Below are positions 26,064-35,087 of a DNA stretch of 44,101 bases, piece by piece (position 1 is the first letter of the stretch; each line of letters opens with the position of its first letter). The notes below the pieces were generated by a model. It made no database searches and was not told the DNA's origin. It saw only the letters and a list, made by a program, of their open reading frames with translations. Source of the DNA: Gemmatimonadota bacterium (GTDB taxonomy: Bacteria; Gemmatimonadota; Gemmatimonadetes; Gemmatimonadales; GWC2-71-9); contig JANYKV010000009.1 in assembly GCA_025358055.1 (NCBI GenBank), positions 1 through 44,101 of the forward strand, read 5' to 3'. Both the position numbers and the translations under genes were made by a program.

Positions 26064-27059
26064 ATGGCTTGCGATCCGCTCAGATGGGGAGTGCTCAGCA
26101 CCGCAAACATTGGCCGGGTGGCCGTCAACCCGGCGATCCAGTCCTCCCGGAACGGCGTGCTAATGGCCGTCGCGAGTCGCAACGAGGCCACGGCCCGGGT
26201 CTTTGCGGAGAAAAGCGGCATTCCCGCGCACCATGCTAGCTACGAAGCCCTCCTGGAAGACTCCTCTATCGATGCCGTCTACTTGCCGTTGCCCAACAGT
26301 ATGCATCGAGAGTGGGCTGTCCGAGCCGCGGAGAAAGGGAAGCACGTTCTCTGTGAGAAGCCGCTCGCACTCACCGCCGGGGAGTGCCTGGAGATGGAAG
26401 CTGCGGCCCGGGCGAACGACGTCAAGATCATGGAGGCCTTCATGTACCGATTCCACCCTCGTACCGACCTGGTCATTCAGATGGTGCGGGGCGGGAAGAT
26501 CGGTGAGCTTCGAATGATTCGAAGCGCCTTTAGCTTTCGACTCACCAAACCGGAGAACATCCGGTTGAAACCAGAATTGGGCGGCGGGGCGCTAATGGAT
26601 GTCGGGTGCTATTGCGTCAATGTCAGTCGCTCGGTCGCCGGCGAAGAGCCGGCCGAGGTTCAAGCCTGGGCCAGTTGGGGAGCGACCGGCGTGGACGTTG
26701 AGATGGCTGCGACCCTCCGATTTGCGAGCGGAGTCGTGGCCCAATTCGATTGTGCTCTCACCATGGAGCGACGCGAGGCGTACGAAGTTGTGGGGACGGA
26801 AGGTTCGCTCTTCGTGTCCTCCGCTTTCCTTCCCGGGACGAACGACGTCATCGTCGAGGAGCATCACGGGCGAGATCGCAACACGCGACACGCCATTCAA
26901 GGCGCGGATGAATACCGTCTCATGGTCGAAGACTTCGCGGACTGCGTCATTCACAATCGTCCGGTTCGTTATCCAGTGGTCGAAGCCGCGCGGAACATGC
27001 AGGTCATCGAAGCATTGTACCGATCGGCGCGAAATCGTGGAATGCCCGTTTCGCTTTGA
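26064..27059 (+). CDS. Gfo/Idh/MocA-family oxidoreductase (second copy)
   Basis: ATG 26064 follows GAGGAG and starts a 331-residue protein with LRWGVLSTANIGRVAVNPAI, the N-terminal Rossmann pattern of the dihydrodiol/glucose-fructose oxidoreductase-like branch. The EKP motif is HVLCEKPLALTAGECLEM, and the substrate domain contains EAFMYRFHPRTD and GGGALMDVGCYCVNVSR, both highly conserved. It is predicted soluble and NAD(P)-dependent, acting on a sugar-like or cyclic diol substrate. It is divergent from the aminotransferase, suggesting a shared control region; GTTGA/TCAAC (25991-25995 and 26005-26009) is a small inverted repeat there. The gene ends 14 bases before the end of a convergent CPBP protease gene. 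Confidence 0.92.
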   Translation: MACDPLRWGVLSTANIGRVAVNPAIQSSRNGVLMAVASRNEATARVFAEKSGIPAHHASYEALLEDSSIDAVYLPLPNSMHREWAVRAAEKGKHVLCEKPLALTAGECLEMEAAARANDVKIMEAFMYRFHPRTDLVIQMVRGGKIGELRMIRSAFSFRLTKPENIRLKPELGGGALMDVGCYCVNVSRSVAGEEPAEVQAWASWGATGVDVEMAATLRFASGVVAQFDCALTMERREAYEVVGTEGSLFVSSAFLPGTNDVIVEEHHGRDRNTRHAIQGADEYRLMVEDFADCVIHNRPVRYPVVEAARNMQVIEALYRSARNRGMPVSL

Positions 27060-27073
27060 AGGCCGGAGGAAGG

Positions 27074-27847
27074 TTATCCCTGCCGATGGAGAGGCACGGG
27101 TGACCGGAACCACGGGATCGCCGTGATCCACGTCAAGACGACTACCAGCCACCACGTGCGCGCCGAGAAGTGATCAATGCGCATCACCCGGGGCATGAAA
27201 TCGGTGCTGGCGTGTAGGAGCAGAACCGCCAGGAGGCTTTCCCGAGTGCGATGGTACAGGGTCGCGTAGGTAATCGAGAGGCCAACCGTGAATAGAAGAA
27301 AGGCCCCGAACGGAAACGTCGATTGACCGGGGACCAGGTAGAGCGGCAGGTGCCACAGACCCCATACGAGTCCTAGTACGACACTCGCACGGAGAGGGGT
27401 TCCGAGGAGGCTCTCGAGCCGAGTGAGCGCGTATCCGCGCCAGCCGGTTTCCTCCCCGGAAGTGATAACCAGGAGAAACGTGAAGCTGGCTGAGGGAAAC
27501 CACCACGAGGTCCTGATCCGCAGCCCCTGGAAATCGGCACCAAATGCGACGGAATCGATGGCTGCCGCTGAGACAAAAATGGCGGGGACCACCAACAAGG
27601 CCAGAACGTACCACGAGAGACCAAATCGCCAAACCAGGTAGCGGCGCAGGATCACCGCGATGCCGGCCCGGCCTGACGACCGCCATGTCAGGACGATTGC
27701 AGCGATCGCCGGCGCAAAGAGTCCAACCAAGGTGATTGCCCTTGGGATGGCCGGAAATAAGAATGTCGGAATCCAGCTTCCCCACCCGATCGTGAAGGTG
27801 AGGCCGATGAACTCCGCTGTCTCGCGAGCGGGCGAGCGATTGGGCAT
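27074..27847 (-). CDS. CPBP (CAAX-like) intramembrane metalloprotease, copy 2
   Basis: This 257-residue membrane protein shows all three CPBP motifs: SGEETGWRGYALTRL, LVWGLWHLPLYLV, and LLLHASTDFMPR, the last with His followed by D in place of the more usual N. About seven hydrophobic helices are visible. The start is ATG 27847; no clear Shine-Dalgarno site precedes it. The upstream gene on the same strand is a c-type cytochrome that ends 25 bases earlier, so a shared transcript is possible. Bacterial CPBP proteases process membrane-bound or exported peptides or give immunity to them; the target is unknown. Confidence 0.88.
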   Translation of the reverse strand: MPNRSPARETAEFIGLTFTIGWGSWIPTFLFPAIPRAITLVGLFAPAIAAIVLTWRSSGRAGIAVILRRYLVWRFGLSWYVLALLVVPAIFVSAAAIDSVAFGADFQGLRIRTSWWFPSASFTFLLVITSGEETGWRGYALTRLESLLGTPLRASVVLGLVWGLWHLPLYLVPGQSTFPFGAFLLFTVGLSITYATLYHRTRESLLAVLLLHASTDFMPRVMRIDHFSARTWWLVVVLTWITAIPWFRSPVPLHRQG

Positions 27848-27872
27848 TAGAGAGGAGTTCTTCGACGACGAA

Positions 27873-28502
27873 TCAGCGGGGCGAAATGGGCATCGGGCCG
27901 GTCGATACGGGTATGGTGCCCTTTGGCTCGTTCGTGCCTCGGTGGCACATCGCGCAGGACACCTGCTCGTACTCCTTGTCTAGCTCGGTGATCTTCGGCA
28001 GCTCCGTTCCGTTGATGTAGTTCGTGAGCACCTGCATCTGACGGGCAATGCGTTTGTTCTTCTTGTCGGTATCGAACTGCCCGACGACATGGCAATTGCT
28101 GCAGGTCCAGCCCAACGCTCGGCCGTAGTCGACGTCCATCTTCCGGAGGAAATCGCGGGCCGGCGTGTCCTTGAGCAGCACCACGTTCTTGAAGACCTTG
28201 CCCGCGGGCTCCAATTCCCGTCCCACGATCTTTTTGAGAATGGAATCCACCGTCGCTCGCCGGATCGAGTCTTGAACAATCGGATTCTGTGGTTGCCGCC
28301 GCCGCTGTCCAGGTGGCCCTTGATTGGTCGGGGTCCCCGGAGGAGCTCCTGGAGCGGGGGCCGGGGCGGTAGCGGGTTTTGGTGCCGCGGCTGGCTGGTT
28401 GCGCTCGCCACCGGTTGGACCGGGCTGTCCCGGAGGGGTTGGCGAGCAGGCCAAGACAAAGAGAAGTTGAAGGGCGAGGGCCCTGAGCTTCAGATCCTGC
28501 AC
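27873..28502 (-). CDS. Di-haem c-type cytochrome lipoprotein (reaction-centre-cytochrome-like fold)
   Basis: I start the gene at GTG 28502, which has AAGGA 6 bases upstream and gives a lipoprotein signal VQDLKLRALALQLLFVLACS with the lipobox Cys at residue 19. A low-complexity Pro/Ala/Gln linker runs to about residue 75. The C-terminal domain has two haem-binding motifs, CSNCH (134-138) and CAMCH (183-187), in a layout like half of the photosynthetic reaction-centre cytochrome subunit (KNVVLLKDTPARDFLRKMDV before the first haem). Such proteins are common in non-phototrophic Acidobacteria and Gemmatimonadota and probably shuttle electrons in the periplasm. No other photosynthesis or respiratory gene is nearby, so the redox partner is unknown. 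It precedes a CPBP protease gene on the same strand. Confidence 0.85.
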   Translation of the reverse strand: MQDLKLRALALQLLFVLACSPTPPGQPGPTGGERNQPAAAPKPATAPAPAPGAPPGTPTNQGPPGQRRRQPQNPIVQDSIRRATVDSILKKIVGRELEPAGKVFKNVVLLKDTPARDFLRKMDVDYGRALGWTCSNCHVVGQFDTDKKNKRIARQMQVLTNYINGTELPKITELDKEYEQVSCAMCHRGTNEPKGTIPVSTGPMPISPR

Positions 28503-28653
28503 GGAATGTCCTTGGGCGAAGTGAGCGACTGGATCCTGCGAGTCAACACGTGCCTCCGGGGGTCGGATTCGTTCCGGTGCCTGGGGCGAGTCGTCGAACG
28601 GGTAGCGTTCCGGTCTGAAAGAAGCAGATCGAGCCTGCTCGCGCTTCAGGCTC

Positions 28654-30102
28654 TTACGCCACGTTGCCGACGTGAACCGACGGAACTCGCTTTGACCACG
28701 GGGCCGCCTCCTCCAGCTGCCCCGCAAGGTTGAACAGCGTAGCCTCGTCACCATAAGGTGCGACGAAATGCATCCCGATCGGCAGCCCGGCGGCGCTTTG
28801 CTGCAGCGGCAAGCTCATCGCGGGCTGGCCGGTCATGTTGTACAGGGCGGTGAAAGGTACGTGTTGAAAGACGAAGTCGTACCACCCCTTCGCGTCGCCA
28901 TAGGAGCCATTCTGGTTGAGCACGCCTAGTTCGAGCGGCGGAGCGCCATTGACCGGAGTGAGTAAGAGATCGTAGCGAGTGAAGAACTGCGCCACCGTTC
29001 GACAGACCATGTTGCAAAGGGTATCGGCCATCTCGAGATCGAGGAGCTTGAGGCTCGCCCCGTGCTGAAAGCAGGCCCATGTGGCCGCCTCGAGATTGTC
29101 CGGCGAGGGGGTGAGGCCGAGCATCTGGCTGGCCCCGGCGATGCCCCCGGCTAGAAAGCCGCACCAATACACAAGGTTCGACGCGTGGAAGGCACCTTCA
29201 TCGTACTCGGGCGTGGCCTCTTCAACATGGTGCCCGAGCGATTGGCAGAGTTTACCGGTTTCCTCGACCGCGCGGACACACGCCGGATCGATCTTGGCGT
29301 TCATCATGCCCTTGGTGGAGAGGGCAATCTTCAAACGGCGGGGCTTGGTCGCGGCTTCCTGAGCATAGGGCCGGGTGGGGCGGGGAATGACGAACCGGTC
29401 GCCGACCGCCGGACCTTCTATCGCGTCGAGCATGGCGGCCGAGTCGCGCACGGTGCGGCTCACGACGTGCTCGATTCCCATGCCATGAAGCGGCTCGCCG
29501 AACTCCGGTCCCACGGGCGTTCGTCCACGGGTCGGCTTCACCCCGACGAGGCCGCAATTGGCCGCGGGAACCCGAATTGAGCCTCCCCCGTCGTTCGCGT
29601 GCGCGATGGGCACGATCCCGGCCGCCACAGCCGCCGCGGAGCCGCCGCTCGACCCGCCCGCGCTGTGCCGAGTCCCCCACGGATTCCGGGTAGATCCGTA
29701 GACGAGGGGCTCCGTGTTCGCGTTGAAGCCGAGCTCGGGCGTGTTGGTGCGAGCGAGGATCATGACGCCACTCTTGCGGAAACGCTGCGCGAGGTCTGTG
29801 TCATGGGGGGAGACGAATTTCCCTTTGATCAAACGGCTTCCCATGTCACAAGGAACGCCCTTCAGGTGGAGCACGAGGTCCTTGACCAGGAAGGGCACCC
29901 CGTAGAACGGACCATTCGTCGGCTGTTCGGCAAACGCCGCCTCCCAGTTGGACAGCTTGCCGATTACCGCGTTGAGGGTTGGATTGAGTGCGTCGATGCC
30001 GTTCAGCGCCAATTGGGCGAGCTCGCGTGGAGTCACTTGCTTTCGACGCACCAGGTCGGCGAGTCCGAGCGCATCGTAACTCGCGTATTCCGTCAATTTC
30101 AT
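28654..30102 (-). CDS. Amidase (amidase-signature family)
   Basis: The 482-residue protein carries the amidase-signature catalytic triad: Lys in [13 protein letters not shown], the cis-Ser in [17 protein letters not shown] and the nucleophile Ser in the [17 protein letters not shown] block. The length fits the family. The enzyme hydrolyses an amide bond releasing ammonia or an amine; relatives include 6-aminohexanoate cyclic-dimer hydrolase-like amidases, which the [19 protein letters not shown] pattern resembles. There is no signal peptide. Start ATG 30102 has AAAGGG upstream; an earlier ATG at 30132 has none. TACAAT at 30151-30156 (minus strand), 49 bases upstream, is a possible -10 box without a clear -35. 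The gene ends 151 bases before the cytochrome start. Confidence 0.93.
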   Translation of the reverse strand: MKLTEYASYDALGLADLVRRKQVTPRELAQLALNGIDALNPTLNAVIGKLSNWEAAFAEQPTNGPFYGVPFLVKDLVLHLKGVPCDMGSRLIKGKFVSPHDTDLAQRFRKSGVMILARTNTPELGFNANTEPLVYGSTRNPWGTRHSAGGSSGGSAAAVAAGIVPIAHANDGGGSIRVPAANCGLVGVKPTRGRTPVGPEFGEPLHGMGIEHVVSRTVRDSAAMLDAIEGPAVGDRFVIPRPTRPYAQEAATKPRRLKIALSTKGMMNAKIDPACVRAVEETGKLCQSLGHHVEEATPEYDEGAFHASNLVYWCGFLAGGIAGASQMLGLTPSPDNLEAATWACFQHGASLKLLDLEMADTLCNMVCRTVAQFFTRYDLLLTPVNGAPPLELGVLNQNGSYGDAKGWYDFVFQHVPFTALYNMTGQPAMSLPLQQSAAGLPIGMHFVAPYGDEATLFNLAGQLEEAAPWSKRVPSVHVGNVA

Positions 30103-30266
30103 CTTCAGGGCCCTTTCGATGTGACGGGGCATGCCGGTGAGGAGGGCCTAATTGTAGCCTCAAAACAGCAGGACCGCTTCACCACCGCCTTGACCTTCGC
30201 CGGAAATGAAGGATCATTCAACTAGTGAAACGCCGAGGCAGCATAATTTCCCGGGGGATCCTTCTG

Positions 30267-31127
30267 ATGAATTCGCTTTGGACCCGCCGCTCGATTCGGG
30301 TGTTTTTCTTGGTGGGGTTCGGCGTTCCATGGATTGGCTGGTCGATCATCGCCTTCGGAGGTGTGCCACCCTCGTCGCTCCGCACGGCGCTGTTTTACAC
30401 CGGCGACTTCATGACCATCGGCGGTCTCGTGGCGACCTATGTCGCCGGGGGCAAACCCGCACTCCGTCACTTGCTCGCCCGGTGTATCCGCGGCGCCGGC
30501 ATTGGCTGGTGGGCGTTCGCGCTCTTCCTTCCGCTGGCGTGGCAGCTCGGGGCTCGAATCCTCTACGGACTCCTCCACGGCGGTGTGGGCGAATTCCATC
30601 CATTCGGCATCGCCGCCTATGTCGCTCCGGCCGCCCTGATGGCGTTGACCACCGGACCGCTGGGCGAGGAAGCAGGGTGGCGAGGCTTCTTCCTGCCTCG
30701 TCTCCTCGGCCGCTACTCCCCCTTGGTGGCAAGCGTGATCCTTGGAGTGATTTGGGGGATTTGGCACGTGCCGCTCTATGTCCACTCGGTATTCGCGCAG
30801 GTCGATACGGGCGTCTCCTTCGTCACGAGCACGGTGTGTTTCTCGATCATCATGACGTGTCTCTTCTTCCACACCCGCGGGAGTGTGCTTCTCGCCATCC
30901 TGTTCCACTGGACTGTCAACATCTCGCCCCAGGCGGCGAACCAGATGTTGCCGAGGCACGTGGCGGCAGTCGGCGCCTGGGGCACGATGTGGAATACCGG
31001 CTTCGTCGTCGTGGCAACCCTCATCGTCATGGCGATTGCCGGGCCAGTGGCCCTCCGGCGGAACGGCGCTTTCGATGCAGCCCGGGACCTCGCCGGCGAG
31101 GGCGTCGAGAACGACTTGGCTCACTGA
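30267..31127 (+). CDS. CPBP (CAAX-like) intramembrane metalloprotease, copy 3
   Basis: The protein has 286 residues and several hydrophobic helices. Motif 1 is GEEAGWRGFFLPRLL, motif 2 is WGIWHVPLYVHS, and motif 3 is LFHWTVNIS, so all metal-binding and catalytic positions are present. I prefer ATG 30267, preceded by GGGGGATC, over GTG 30225. It is 65 bases upstream of a beta-lactamase-like protein that has lost its catalytic residues, in the same direction, so the pair may be an operon. This is the third family member in 15.5 kb; the three share only the family motifs by eye and do not look like recent tandem copies. Confidence 0.88.
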   Translation: MNSLWTRRSIRVFFLVGFGVPWIGWSIIAFGGVPPSSLRTALFYTGDFMTIGGLVATYVAGGKPALRHLLARCIRGAGIGWWAFALFLPLAWQLGARILYGLLHGGVGEFHPFGIAAYVAPAALMALTTGPLGEEAGWRGFFLPRLLGRYSPLVASVILGVIWGIWHVPLYVHSVFAQVDTGVSFVTSTVCFSIIMTCLFFHTRGSVLLAILFHWTVNISPQAANQMLPRHVAAVGAWGTMWNTGFVVVATLIVMAIAGPVALRRNGAFDAARDLAGEGVENDLAH

Positions 31128-31192
31128 ACTTGATCGCAACGCTGCACCCTGGGGCCGGTTGTCCGGCTCGACTCATTCACCGAGGCGCCGTC

Positions 31193-32674
31193 ATGCGGAC
31201 CCATTCTATATCGATGGTATCAACCCTTCTGTTCTTGTCTCGCGTCTGTTCGGGCCAGGCCACCGGGCCGGACCTCGATGCGATAGCCCAACGGGTTATT
31301 GCGGAGGAGCGGGTTGTCGGGGCATCCGTTCTCGTGGTCAAGGCGGGCCGCGTCCTTCTCCACAAGGGGTACGGCTTCGCGGACCTGGGGTTGGAGGTGC
31401 CGACCAAGGACGAAACGGTCTATCACATCGTCGGCCCGATGCTGCCGTTCACCGGGATTGCGGTCCTCCAACAGGTCGACCGCGGCAAGCTGTCGCTGGA
31501 TGACGACATCTCCAAATACATTCCCGAGTTCCCTATGCAAGGACATCGGGTCAGTATCCGTCAGTTGCTCAACCACACGTCCGGTATCGTCGACTACCAC
31601 TACCTCGGCGACCCCATCGAGGCGACGAGCCGTCTGCCCAAAGCCTTGGATGAGGTCATGGGGCTCTACTCCGGCCACAAGTTCGTCCACGAGCCCGGGA
31701 CGAAGTGGGACTGGTCGATCTCTGGTTTCCAACTTCTCGTGACGATCGTCGAGCGGGTCACCGGCCAAAGTTTTCCCGACTACGTGCAGCAAAACATCTT
31801 CGCGCCGGCGGGCGTGAAGTTCACCAGTTATTGCGACGATTTTGGTGTGGTGCGCGGTTTGTCGCACGCCTATCGCAAACGGCAACACGGCTATGTCCCG
31901 GCCAATGAAAACGACATGGCGTACAATTCCGATCTTCGGTTTTGCAGCACCGTCGGAGACCTGTATCAGCTGTGGGATGCGATCCGGACCAAGCAGCTCA
32001 TCCGGTCCGAGACCTTCAAGCAAATGACCACGGCGGAAGGACCCGCGGCGACGATGAGTGTGGATGATCCGAAGTCGCAATACGGCTTCGGGCTCATCCT
32101 CAATCATGAGGAAGCGCATCGCCGGATTGGGCAGAACGGCTCTCTGTTCGGGTATAGCGGAAGCTTGTATGAGTATCCGGAGGATCGATTGACGGTTGTG
32201 GTGCTCACGAACACCGAGGATCAAAACGCCTACGCCGTCGGCCGGGCACTGGCGCGAGCGGTCTTGGGCCTTCCGAGCCTGCCGCCTCGAACCGCGCCTG
32301 CGGATCGGATCCTGTCGGATCAGACCGTTACCACGGCTGAGCGGACCCAACTGGCCGGGACCTTTGTGCTCAAGCTCGAGCGGCTCACCAAGGATCTGCA
32401 CGATTCTTTCGAGCAGTATCGCCGCACCTATCGGGTATTTGACGAAGATGGACGGCTGATGATTCAAACCCTCGGCGAAGGCCCGGAACGTCTGCTCAAA
32501 CAGGACGACGGGAGCTTCGCGATGCGTTCCTCACCAAGGAATCGCATTCTGTTCACGATGCGGGATGGGCGCGCAGGGGAGCTGCGGATGGAGACGTCCG
32601 GCTTTGGCGTGCCGATGTCCGGCGTGCGCGTCGGCGATGGTGATCCACAGACGTTCCACCGGCAGCTGCAGTAG
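31193..32674 (+). CDS. Beta-lactamase/PBP-fold protein lacking the catalytic motifs
   Basis: ATG 31193 opens a signal peptide (TLLFLSRVCSGQ), then a beta-lactamase/class C-like domain to about residue 390 and a C-terminal extension. The fold is clear from segments such as GASVLVVKAGRVLLHKGYGF, DDDISKYIPEFP, SIRQLLNHTSGI and VHEPGTKW. Yet the three catalytic motifs are replaced: SxxK is G81-P-M-L84, YxN is W174-S-I176, and the HxG triad is Q314-N-G316. The frame is open, and the remaining sequence is well kept, so this is not simple decay. It is probably an exported pseudoenzyme with a binding or structural role. The residue comparison is by eye. The neighbouring CPBP protease gene is a possible partner. 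Confidence 0.82.
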   Translation: MRTHSISMVSTLLFLSRVCSGQATGPDLDAIAQRVIAEERVVGASVLVVKAGRVLLHKGYGFADLGLEVPTKDETVYHIVGPMLPFTGIAVLQQVDRGKLSLDDDISKYIPEFPMQGHRVSIRQLLNHTSGIVDYHYLGDPIEATSRLPKALDEVMGLYSGHKFVHEPGTKWDWSISGFQLLVTIVERVTGQSFPDYVQQNIFAPAGVKFTSYCDDFGVVRGLSHAYRKRQHGYVPANENDMAYNSDLRFCSTVGDLYQLWDAIRTKQLIRSETFKQMTTAEGPAATMSVDDPKSQYGFGLILNHEEAHRRIGQNGSLFGYSGSLYEYPEDRLTVVVLTNTEDQNAYAVGRALARAVLGLPSLPPRTAPADRILSDQTVTTAERTQLAGTFVLKLERLTKDLHDSFEQYRRTYRVFDEDGRLMIQTLGEGPERLLKQDDGSFAMRSSPRNRILFTMRDGRAGELRMETSGFGVPMSGVRVGDGDPQTFHRQLQ

Positions 32675-32676
32675 GC

Positions 32677-32692
32677 CCGCCCCCATGGGCGG
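32677..32692 (+). terminator. Hairpin just after the beta-lactamase-like gene
   Basis: CCGCCC (32677-32682) and GGGCGG (32687-32692) form a perfect 6-base GC stem with a CCAT loop, 2 bases after the stop codon and before the end of a convergent gene. There is no T-run after it, so intrinsic termination is uncertain. Confidence 0.35.
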
Positions 32693-32789
32693 CTCCGAGT
32701 CGCTCCCACGCGTTGGCGTACTAGGCTTGCTCCGGTGATGAATCATGTTCTCTGCGTCTCCGCGCGCCACTCTTGGCGCCCCTGCGGAA

Positions 32790-35009
32790 CTACCAGAGAG
32801 CCGCCCGGGTCCGTTCCCAGCCCTCGGGTCGCAGGTGTTCCAGGAAGTAACTGAGCATCGTCTTGATGCCGTGCCACGCATCGAGCCCTTCCAAGACGTG
32901 CGCGCCTCCGGGGTAGATCATCATATCGACTGGCCGACCAGCATCGATGAGTTTCCGCGCCAGCTGCATGGTGTTGCCGAGCACGGCATTGTGATCGTTG
33001 GTGCCGTGATACAGCAGCAACCGCCCCTTCAGATTGGGAGCCAGCGTGAGAATGTCGGCCTTGGCGTAACCCTCGGGGTTTGCCTGCGGCGTGCGCATGA
33101 TCCGGCCGATGTACTGTCGAGGTCCATTGCGCACGTCGGTGAGCGGGGCGCCGGCGGCGCCGACTTGGTAGACATCCGGATAGCGGAGCATCATCATCAG
33201 CGTCATGAACCCACCGTGAGAGATTCCGGTGACTCCCACGCGGGTGGAATCCAAATACGACCGCATCCGAAGCTGCCGAACCCCGGCCGCCTGATCGTCG
33301 ACGTCGGCCTGACCCAATCGTAGGTAACTGCCCGCCTGAAACCGCTTGCCGCGATCGAGCGTCCCGCGGCCGTCGAACTCCGCGACCAAGAAGCCGAGTT
33401 GGGCCAAGGCCGCCCGAAAATCGGTGGTCTCATACCGATTGCGTATGGATTTGGTGTGCGGTCCGCCGTAGACGTACACGATCAACGGGTACCGCTTGGC
33501 CGGGTCGAAGTCCGCCGGCTTGAATAGCATGCCATGCATGTCGGTGACGTTGTCCGACGCTTTGACCGTGAGCAATTCCGGCGGTGCGAGGTGCAGCTGG
33601 GTGACCCGGTCGGTGTTCGTCGTGGCCAACACACGCACGGACCTGCCTTCGGCCGAACGCAGCGTCACGACCGGCGCGGTGGCGAGGGAGGAAAAGTGAT
33701 CGGTGAAAAATCGGGTCGACGGGTCAAGGGTCACCTCGTGCACGCCGGACTCCGGCGTGAGATCGGTAAGGGCGCTCCCGTCGAGCTTGACCCGGAAAAA
33801 GTGCCGCTCCAGGCCGAGCCGAATCGCGCCGCTGAAGTACACCCAACCTGCGGTTTCGTCGATGGCAGCGATCTCGCCGGTGTCCCAGTCGCCGTTGGTG
33901 AGTTGCTTCAACACCTTTCCGGAACGGTCATAGAGATAAATGTGGCGCCACCCGGTGCGTTCGGAGCTCCAGGTGAATCGGTTGCCATCTTTCAGCTGTC
34001 GAAAGTTGTGGATCGGGTTGAGAAAGGTTGAATCCTCGTCCACGAGAAGAGTTCGGATCAATCCCGTGGAGCGGTCCGCGGCCTCAAGGTCCAGGCGGCT
34101 CTCCCATTGGTTCACCAATTGAAACGTCACTTCACTACCATCGTCGAGCCACGTGATGTCCCGGATGTACGGTTGCTCCTCCGTGCCCCGGAGGACCTTG
34201 ACATCCGCTTTGGTGGCGACATCGACGATGTGAAGCTCCAGCACCGGGTTCGGATCGGTGGTGAACGGGTATCTGAAATAGTCCACCGTTGCTCTACGAT
34301 CCAGATCGCGCAGTAGAGGGTACTTGTAGTTGGCCTGTTCGGCCTTGAGGTAGGCGATCCGCTTGCTATCGGGCGACCACACGTACCAGGGGCCCGCATC
34401 GAGGAACCCAATCAGATTATCCTCGGAGGTGCCGACCGTCAGGCGCTCTTCCTTGCCGGTCCTTGTGTCGCACAGGTAGAGATTGTCGTAGTCGCGGATG
34501 AAGGCGTAGGTGTTGAAATCGGGGGAAAACACCCCGGCTTGTTGGGTCGCAAGATCCAAGGGCCCGGTTTTCGCCGGCACCAAGAGCCTCCGCATTTCCC
34601 CACGCCCGAAATCGAAGAGAAAGTGGTCGGCGCCCACCATGAAGTGAATCATCCCGCCGTTTCGCTCGAAGGTGAACTCGGTGAACGGAATTCGGTTACC
34701 GCCGGCACCGGAAAGCCTCGCGTATTCGCTGGTGATCTTGGCCCGCGTGGCATCGCTCCAGAGTAGCGTTCGCTTGCCCGTTGCCGGTTCGACCCGGTAG
34801 AACGTTCGTCCGGCGGCCGAGTCTCCATCACTCTCCAGGTAGCCCGGTGAACCCGGAAGCCACGTGACTTGGGTCGTTCCGACCGTCGGGGCTAGGCGCT
34901 CCCGCAACATCAACTCGAAGAGTTCTTTGCCTCGGGCCTGCGCCCGCGCAAGTGAGGCACCAGTCACCGCAAAGGTCAGGAAAACTGAGAAGCCAGATCG
35001 CGCACGCAT
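32790..35009 (-). CDS. S9B (dipeptidyl-peptidase IV-like) secreted peptidase
   Basis: The 739-residue protein has a signal peptide (FSVFLTFAVTGASLARAQA), an N-terminal beta-propeller of the DPP-IV type from about 45 to 480, and a C-terminal alpha/beta-hydrolase domain. The nucleophile is Ser597 in GVTGISHGGFM. The Asp lies in HGTNDHNAVLGNT and the His in YPGGAHVL, close to the usual GxxDxxV and GxGH patterns. YVYGGPHTKSIRNRY is the oxyanion strand region. It should cleave dipeptides, often after proline, in the periplasm or outside the cell, feeding peptide uptake. AAAGG lies upstream of ATG 35009. It is the last of three same-strand genes with a serine hydrolase and an esterase. Confidence 0.93.
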   Translation of the reverse strand: MRARSGFSVFLTFAVTGASLARAQARGKELFELMLRERLAPTVGTTQVTWLPGSPGYLESDGDSAAGRTFYRVEPATGKRTLLWSDATRAKITSEYARLSGAGGNRIPFTEFTFERNGGMIHFMVGADHFLFDFGRGEMRRLLVPAKTGPLDLATQQAGVFSPDFNTYAFIRDYDNLYLCDTRTGKEERLTVGTSEDNLIGFLDAGPWYVWSPDSKRIAYLKAEQANYKYPLLRDLDRRATVDYFRYPFTTDPNPVLELHIVDVATKADVKVLRGTEEQPYIRDITWLDDGSEVTFQLVNQWESRLDLEAADRSTGLIRTLLVDEDSTFLNPIHNFRQLKDGNRFTWSSERTGWRHIYLYDRSGKVLKQLTNGDWDTGEIAAIDETAGWVYFSGAIRLGLERHFFRVKLDGSALTDLTPESGVHEVTLDPSTRFFTDHFSSLATAPVVTLRSAEGRSVRVLATTNTDRVTQLHLAPPELLTVKASDNVTDMHGMLFKPADFDPAKRYPLIVYVYGGPHTKSIRNRYETTDFRAALAQLGFLVAEFDGRGTLDRGKRFQAGSYLRLGQADVDDQAAGVRQLRMRSYLDSTRVGVTGISHGGFMTLMMMLRYPDVYQVGAAGAPLTDVRNGPRQYIGRIMRTPQANPEGYAKADILTLAPNLKGRLLLYHGTNDHNAVLGNTMQLARKLIDAGRPVDMMIYPGGAHVLEGLDAWHGIKTMLSYFLEHLRPEGWERTRAALW

Positions 35010-35087
35010 GGGTGGGCACCTTTACGAGGGGACTTGAACGCACTGCTCCGCAAGCCTCGAGGTTCGGGGGCGGATCGGACCAGGGAG

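Noticed and set aside
27873-28502. A photosynthesis gene cluster, suggested by the reaction-centre-like cytochrome
   Set aside because: No puf, bch or crt genes are nearby, and this cytochrome type is found in many non-phototrophs.
28503-28754. An 84-residue N-terminal extension of the cytochrome
   Set aside because: It would put the lipoprotein signal in the middle of the protein; GTG 28502 has a good ribosome site and places the signal at the N-terminus.
31220-32467. A 415-codon minus-strand frame opposite the beta-lactamase-like gene
   Set aside because: It shows no domain or signal, while the plus strand has a clear fold and signal peptide. The missing catalytic motifs made me check this alternative.
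30206-32674. A single 822-codon frame that would fuse a novel N-terminal region to the beta-lactamase-like protein
   Set aside because: The first about 330 codons overlap the CPBP protease gene in another frame and look like its shadow; a signal peptide begins at ATG 31193.
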